Positions 61,725-64,000 of a DNA stretch of 64,000 nucleotides are shown one piece after another (the stretch's first letter is position 1; each line of letters starts with the position of its first letter). The notes below the pieces were generated by a model. The model ran no database searches. It saw only the letters and a list, made by a program, of their open reading frames with translations, and was not told where the DNA came from. The DNA comes from Alcaligenes ammonioxydans. Its GTDB lineage: Bacteria > Pseudomonadota > Gammaproteobacteria > Burkholderiales > Burkholderiaceae_B. The stretch spans positions 1 through 64,000 of the forward strand of contig NZ_CP049362.1 of NCBI RefSeq assembly GCF_019343455.1. Direction: 5' to 3'. Made by a program: the position numbers and the translations under genes.

Positions 61725-62207
61725 ATGAGCGAAATCAGCCGTCAGGCCCTTATCGATTTTGTGTATGCGGAAGCCCGCCTGCTCGATGAACAGCATTATG
61801 AGCAATGGCTCGATCTGTTTACCGAAGATGGTTACTACTGGATGCCGTTGGCACACGATCAGCAAGACGCCCGATTGCATGCCTCCCTGATGCACGAGGA
61901 CAAGCTTTTGCTGCGTATTCGTGTTGAGCGTCTGGCTGGCCGTCGCACTTTTTCCCAGCAGCCCAAAAGCCGCAGTCATCACCTGCTCCAGCTACCCACG
62001 GTGGAAAGCATGGACGAGGAAAAAGGCGAATACACGGTACGTTGCGCCTTCCATTACACGGAAACGCGCGGCGACAAGCAGGATATCTATGTAGGTTGGA
62101 GTACCTACACCCTGGTGCGCCAGGACGACGCGTTGAAAATCCGGCTCAAACGGGTGGATCTGCTCAATTGCGACGCGCCCTTTGGCAATATCCAGTTGTT
62201 TATGTGA
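61725..62207 (+). CDS. Aromatic ring-hydroxylating dioxygenase beta subunit
   Basis: The small structural subunit of the oxygenase, 160 residues. The N-terminal FVYAEARLLDEQHYEQWLDL and FTEDGYYWMPL are typical of the SnoaL-like beta-subunit fold. It starts 2 bases after the alpha subunit stop with AGAGGA upstream and is followed 19 bases later by the ligase gene. Confidence 0.9.
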   Translation: MSEISRQALIDFVYAEARLLDEQHYEQWLDLFTEDGYYWMPLAHDQQDARLHASLMHEDKLLLRIRVERLAGRRTFSQQPKSRSHHLLQLPTVESMDEEKGEYTVRCAFHYTETRGDKQDIYVGWSTYTLVRQDDALKIRLKRVDLLNCDAPFGNIQLFM

Positions 62208-62226
62208 CAGGACAGGAGAATTTTTG

Positions 62227-63858
62227 ATGGCCAACACCACGGTCTACCAGGCTTTTCGAGACACCGCCCAGAAATGGGGCGACAAGCCCTTTGTATGTAC
62301 CCTGCCTGAGACCGCCCAGATCTACGGTATTGAAGCGGGTGAGCTGACCTACGGTCAGGCGCTGGAACGCATTGACGCCCTGCGCGGGGCTTACGCCGCC
62401 GCGGGCTATGGCCACGGCCATCGCGTCGGCATTTTGCTGGAGAATCGCCCCGTATTTTTCCTGCACTGGTTTGCCTTGAACAGCCTGGGCGTGTCGATTG
62501 TGCCGATCAATCCGGACCTGCGCGCTGCCGAGCTGGAGTACCTGATTGGCCATTCCGAAATGATCATGGCCATTGCACTGCCCAGCCGTCACCAGGATCT
62601 GGTGGAAGCGGCCCAGCGTGCAGGCCAGCCCTTTGCCATCATGGCCGACGGCGATGTGCCGCCCATGGTGGAGCGTGCCGCCGCCCGCTCCTGTGACATT
62701 CCCGATGAGCACAGCGAATGTGCCCTGTTGTACACCTCTGGTACGACAGGTCGCCCCAAGGGCTGCATGCTGTCGAACCAGTACTTTCATTATGCCGGTG
62801 AGTGGTACCGCGATATTGGTGGTCTGGCCTCGCTGGAGCATGGCAAGGAGCGCATGCTGACCCCGTTGCCCCTGTTTCACATGAACGCCATGGCCTGCTC
62901 GACCATGGCCATGATCAAGACCGGCGGCTGCCTGATCTCCCTGGACCGTTTCCACCCACGCAGCTGGTGGGATTCGGTGCGCGAATCCGGCGCAACCGTG
63001 GTGCATTACCTGGGTGTGATGCCTGCCATCCTGATGAAGGCCGAGGCCAGCGAAAAAGACCGTCAACACAATGTGCGCTTTGGTTTTGGCGCTGGTGTGG
63101 ACCGTGGTCTGCATCCTATTTTTGAAGAACGCTTTGGTTTTCCGTTGCTGGAAGCCTGGGCCATGACGGAAACGGGCGCCGGTGCCAGCATCATCGCCAA
63201 TCACGAACCCCGCTTTATCGGCACCTCCTGCTTTGGCAAGGAAATGCCCGTGGTGGAAGTGCTGCTGCGTAAAGACGATGGCGAACCTGCTCAGGCCGGT
63301 GAAAACGGCGAGCTGCTGGTGCGCTCGGCCGGTGACAACCCACGCTACGGCTTTTTCTCCGGTTACTGGAAAGACCCGGCGGCGACTGATGAAGCCTGGG
63401 AAGGCGGCTGGTTCCACACGGGCGACATCGTTTGCCGTGACGAACAAGGCTATCTGCACTTTGTGGACCGTAAAAAGAACGTGATCCGTCGCAGTGGCGA
63501 GAACATCGCTGCCGTGGAAGTGGAAAACATCATGCAGCAGCACCCGCTGGTGCGCTCCATTGCCGTGGCCGCCGTGCCCGACGCCATCCGTGGCGATGAA
63601 GTGATGGCGCTGGTGGTGCCGCACACTCCCATCGAAACCCAGGAACAGCGCGAACAGGCTGCCCAGGAAATGGTGCAGTGGGGCCTGACCCAGCTGGCCT
63701 ATTTCAAGGTGCCCGGCTACGTGTTGTTTGTGGATGCCCTGCCGCTGACCTCGACCAACAAGATTCAGCGTGGTGAGCTGAAAACAGTGGCCCTGGCCGC
63801 TTTGGAAAACCCGGCCTGCGTGAACACGAATCACCTGAAAAAACGTCAGGAGGCCTGA
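62227..63858 (+). CDS. Acyl/aryl-CoA ligase (AMP-forming)
   Basis: A 543-residue adenylate-forming ligase with the P-loop YTSGTTGRPKGCML near residue 173, GGWFHTGDIVCRDEQGY and VDRKKNVIRRSGENI, and a catalytic lysine in TSTNKIQRGEL. The start is ATG 62227 with AGGAG upstream; the longer frame reaches back into the beta subunit. It probably makes the CoA ester used by the 5-hydroxylase (salicylyl-CoA or anthraniloyl-CoA), or activates the Rieske product. CaiC-like or benzoate-CoA-like specificity cannot be separated by eye. Confidence 0.88.
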   Translation: MANTTVYQAFRDTAQKWGDKPFVCTLPETAQIYGIEAGELTYGQALERIDALRGAYAAAGYGHGHRVGILLENRPVFFLHWFALNSLGVSIVPINPDLRAAELEYLIGHSEMIMAIALPSRHQDLVEAAQRAGQPFAIMADGDVPPMVERAAARSCDIPDEHSECALLYTSGTTGRPKGCMLSNQYFHYAGEWYRDIGGLASLEHGKERMLTPLPLFHMNAMACSTMAMIKTGGCLISLDRFHPRSWWDSVRESGATVVHYLGVMPAILMKAEASEKDRQHNVRFGFGAGVDRGLHPIFEERFGFPLLEAWAMTETGAGASIIANHEPRFIGTSCFGKEMPVVEVLLRKDDGEPAQAGENGELLVRSAGDNPRYGFFSGYWKDPAATDEAWEGGWFHTGDIVCRDEQGYLHFVDRKKNVIRRSGENIAAVEVENIMQQHPLVRSIAVAAVPDAIRGDEVMALVVPHTPIETQEQREQAAQEMVQWGLTQLAYFKVPGYVLFVDALPLTSTNKIQRGELKTVALAALENPACVNTNHLKKRQEA

Positions 63859-63862
63859 GCCC

Positions 63863-64000
63863 ATGGCCTTGCCGCAAGCAGCCCGCCAGGGCTATGACGA
63901 TGTGGTGCTGGTCGCTCCGGTGACCATTCCCTACGAGCGCCATTCCGAGCAGACCGCGCATTGGTGGCTGGGTGCGGCATTGGGCCAGTTGCTGGCCCAG
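63863..64000 (+). CDS. Partial gene, thiolase-like N-terminus
   Basis: The first 46 codons of a gene cut by the window end. ATG 63863 has AGGAGG upstream and follows the ligase stop by 4 bases. The N-terminus includes YDDVVLVAPVTIPYERHSEQ followed by TAHWWLGAALGQLLA. This resembles the start of thiolase/acetyl-CoA acetyltransferase-like proteins found with aryl-CoA genes, but too little is present for certainty. Confidence 0.45.
   Translation, partial: MALPQAARQGYDDVVLVAPVTIPYERHSEQTAHWWLGAALGQLLAQ

Noticed and set aside
62200..63864. A 554-codon minus-strand open frame
   Set aside because: Antisense shadow of the aryl-CoA ligase.

Overview
The window looks like the dnaA-proximal end of an Alcaligenaceae chromosome (Betaproteobacteria, most likely Alcaligenes or a close relative). 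It starts exactly at the dnaA start codon and runs dnaA-dnaN-gyrB. It is GC-rich by eye, has three Bug/TctC-type periplasmic receptors without local permeases, and is otherwise filled with transporter, regulator and catabolic operons. No rRNA, tRNA, insertion sequence, prophage or CRISPR array was recognised.

Layout. (1) 1-6154: dnaA, dnaN, gyrB and an RsuA-type pseudouridine synthase. (2) 6155-6524: remnants of a two-subunit FAD dehydrogenase (opine oxidase / HcnBC type), frameshifted and deleted. (3) 6559-16642: a minus-strand operon (KARI paralogue, phthalate-family Rieske oxygenase, VanB-type reductase, TRAP DctQ and DctM, GntR regulator) read from a promoter with a 12-bp palindrome at about 13478-13523, then a LysR gene and a divergent class II aldolase plus TRAP receptor. 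(4) 16968-25953: a branched-chain-amino-acid-type ABC transporter whose two ATPases are fused, followed by an acyl-CoA synthetase, an SCP2-like protein, an alpha/beta hydrolase, a GntR/UTRA regulator and an enoyl-CoA hydratase. (5) 26182-28698: gntR-bug-amdA, an arylmalonate decarboxylase operon. (6) 28865-36657: a DMT exporter, then a LysR regulator divergent from an ABC transporter, aminotransferase and phosphonopyruvate hydrolase, which together look like phosphonoalanine use. (7) 36717-46400: a CobW GTPase with a histidine-rich microsatellite, a Bug receptor, an MFS carrier fused to an antibiotic-biosynthesis-monooxygenase-like domain, a GST, a 5'-nucleotidase, IclR, a sulfatase-superfamily hydrolase and a Bug receptor. 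(8) 46620-64000: MarR, indolepyruvate oxidoreductase (iorAB), a second MarR, then a long plus-strand aromatic cluster: hotdog thioesterase, salicylyl-CoA/2-aminobenzoyl-CoA-type monooxygenase-reductase, gentisate 1,2-dioxygenase, FAA-family hydrolase, nitrilase, isatin-hydrolase/kynurenine-formamidase-type cyclase, a three-component Rieske oxygenase, an acyl-CoA ligase and a partial thiolase-like gene that runs off the end.

How the genes fit together. Region 8 can be read as a CoA-dependent route from an indole- or anthranilate-type compound to gentisate and ring cleavage: ligase, CoA-ester 5-hydroxylase, thioesterase, gentisate dioxygenase, FAA hydrolase. The cyclase would feed isatin- or formylkynurenine-like amides into it. 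Regions 3 and 4 are other aromatic- or organic-acid uptake-plus-degradation modules whose substrates cannot be read from sequence. Several candidate repressor operators (short AT-rich or TATA-centred palindromes) lie on or near predicted promoters and are listed individually. All family assignments come from motif recognition without database searches.
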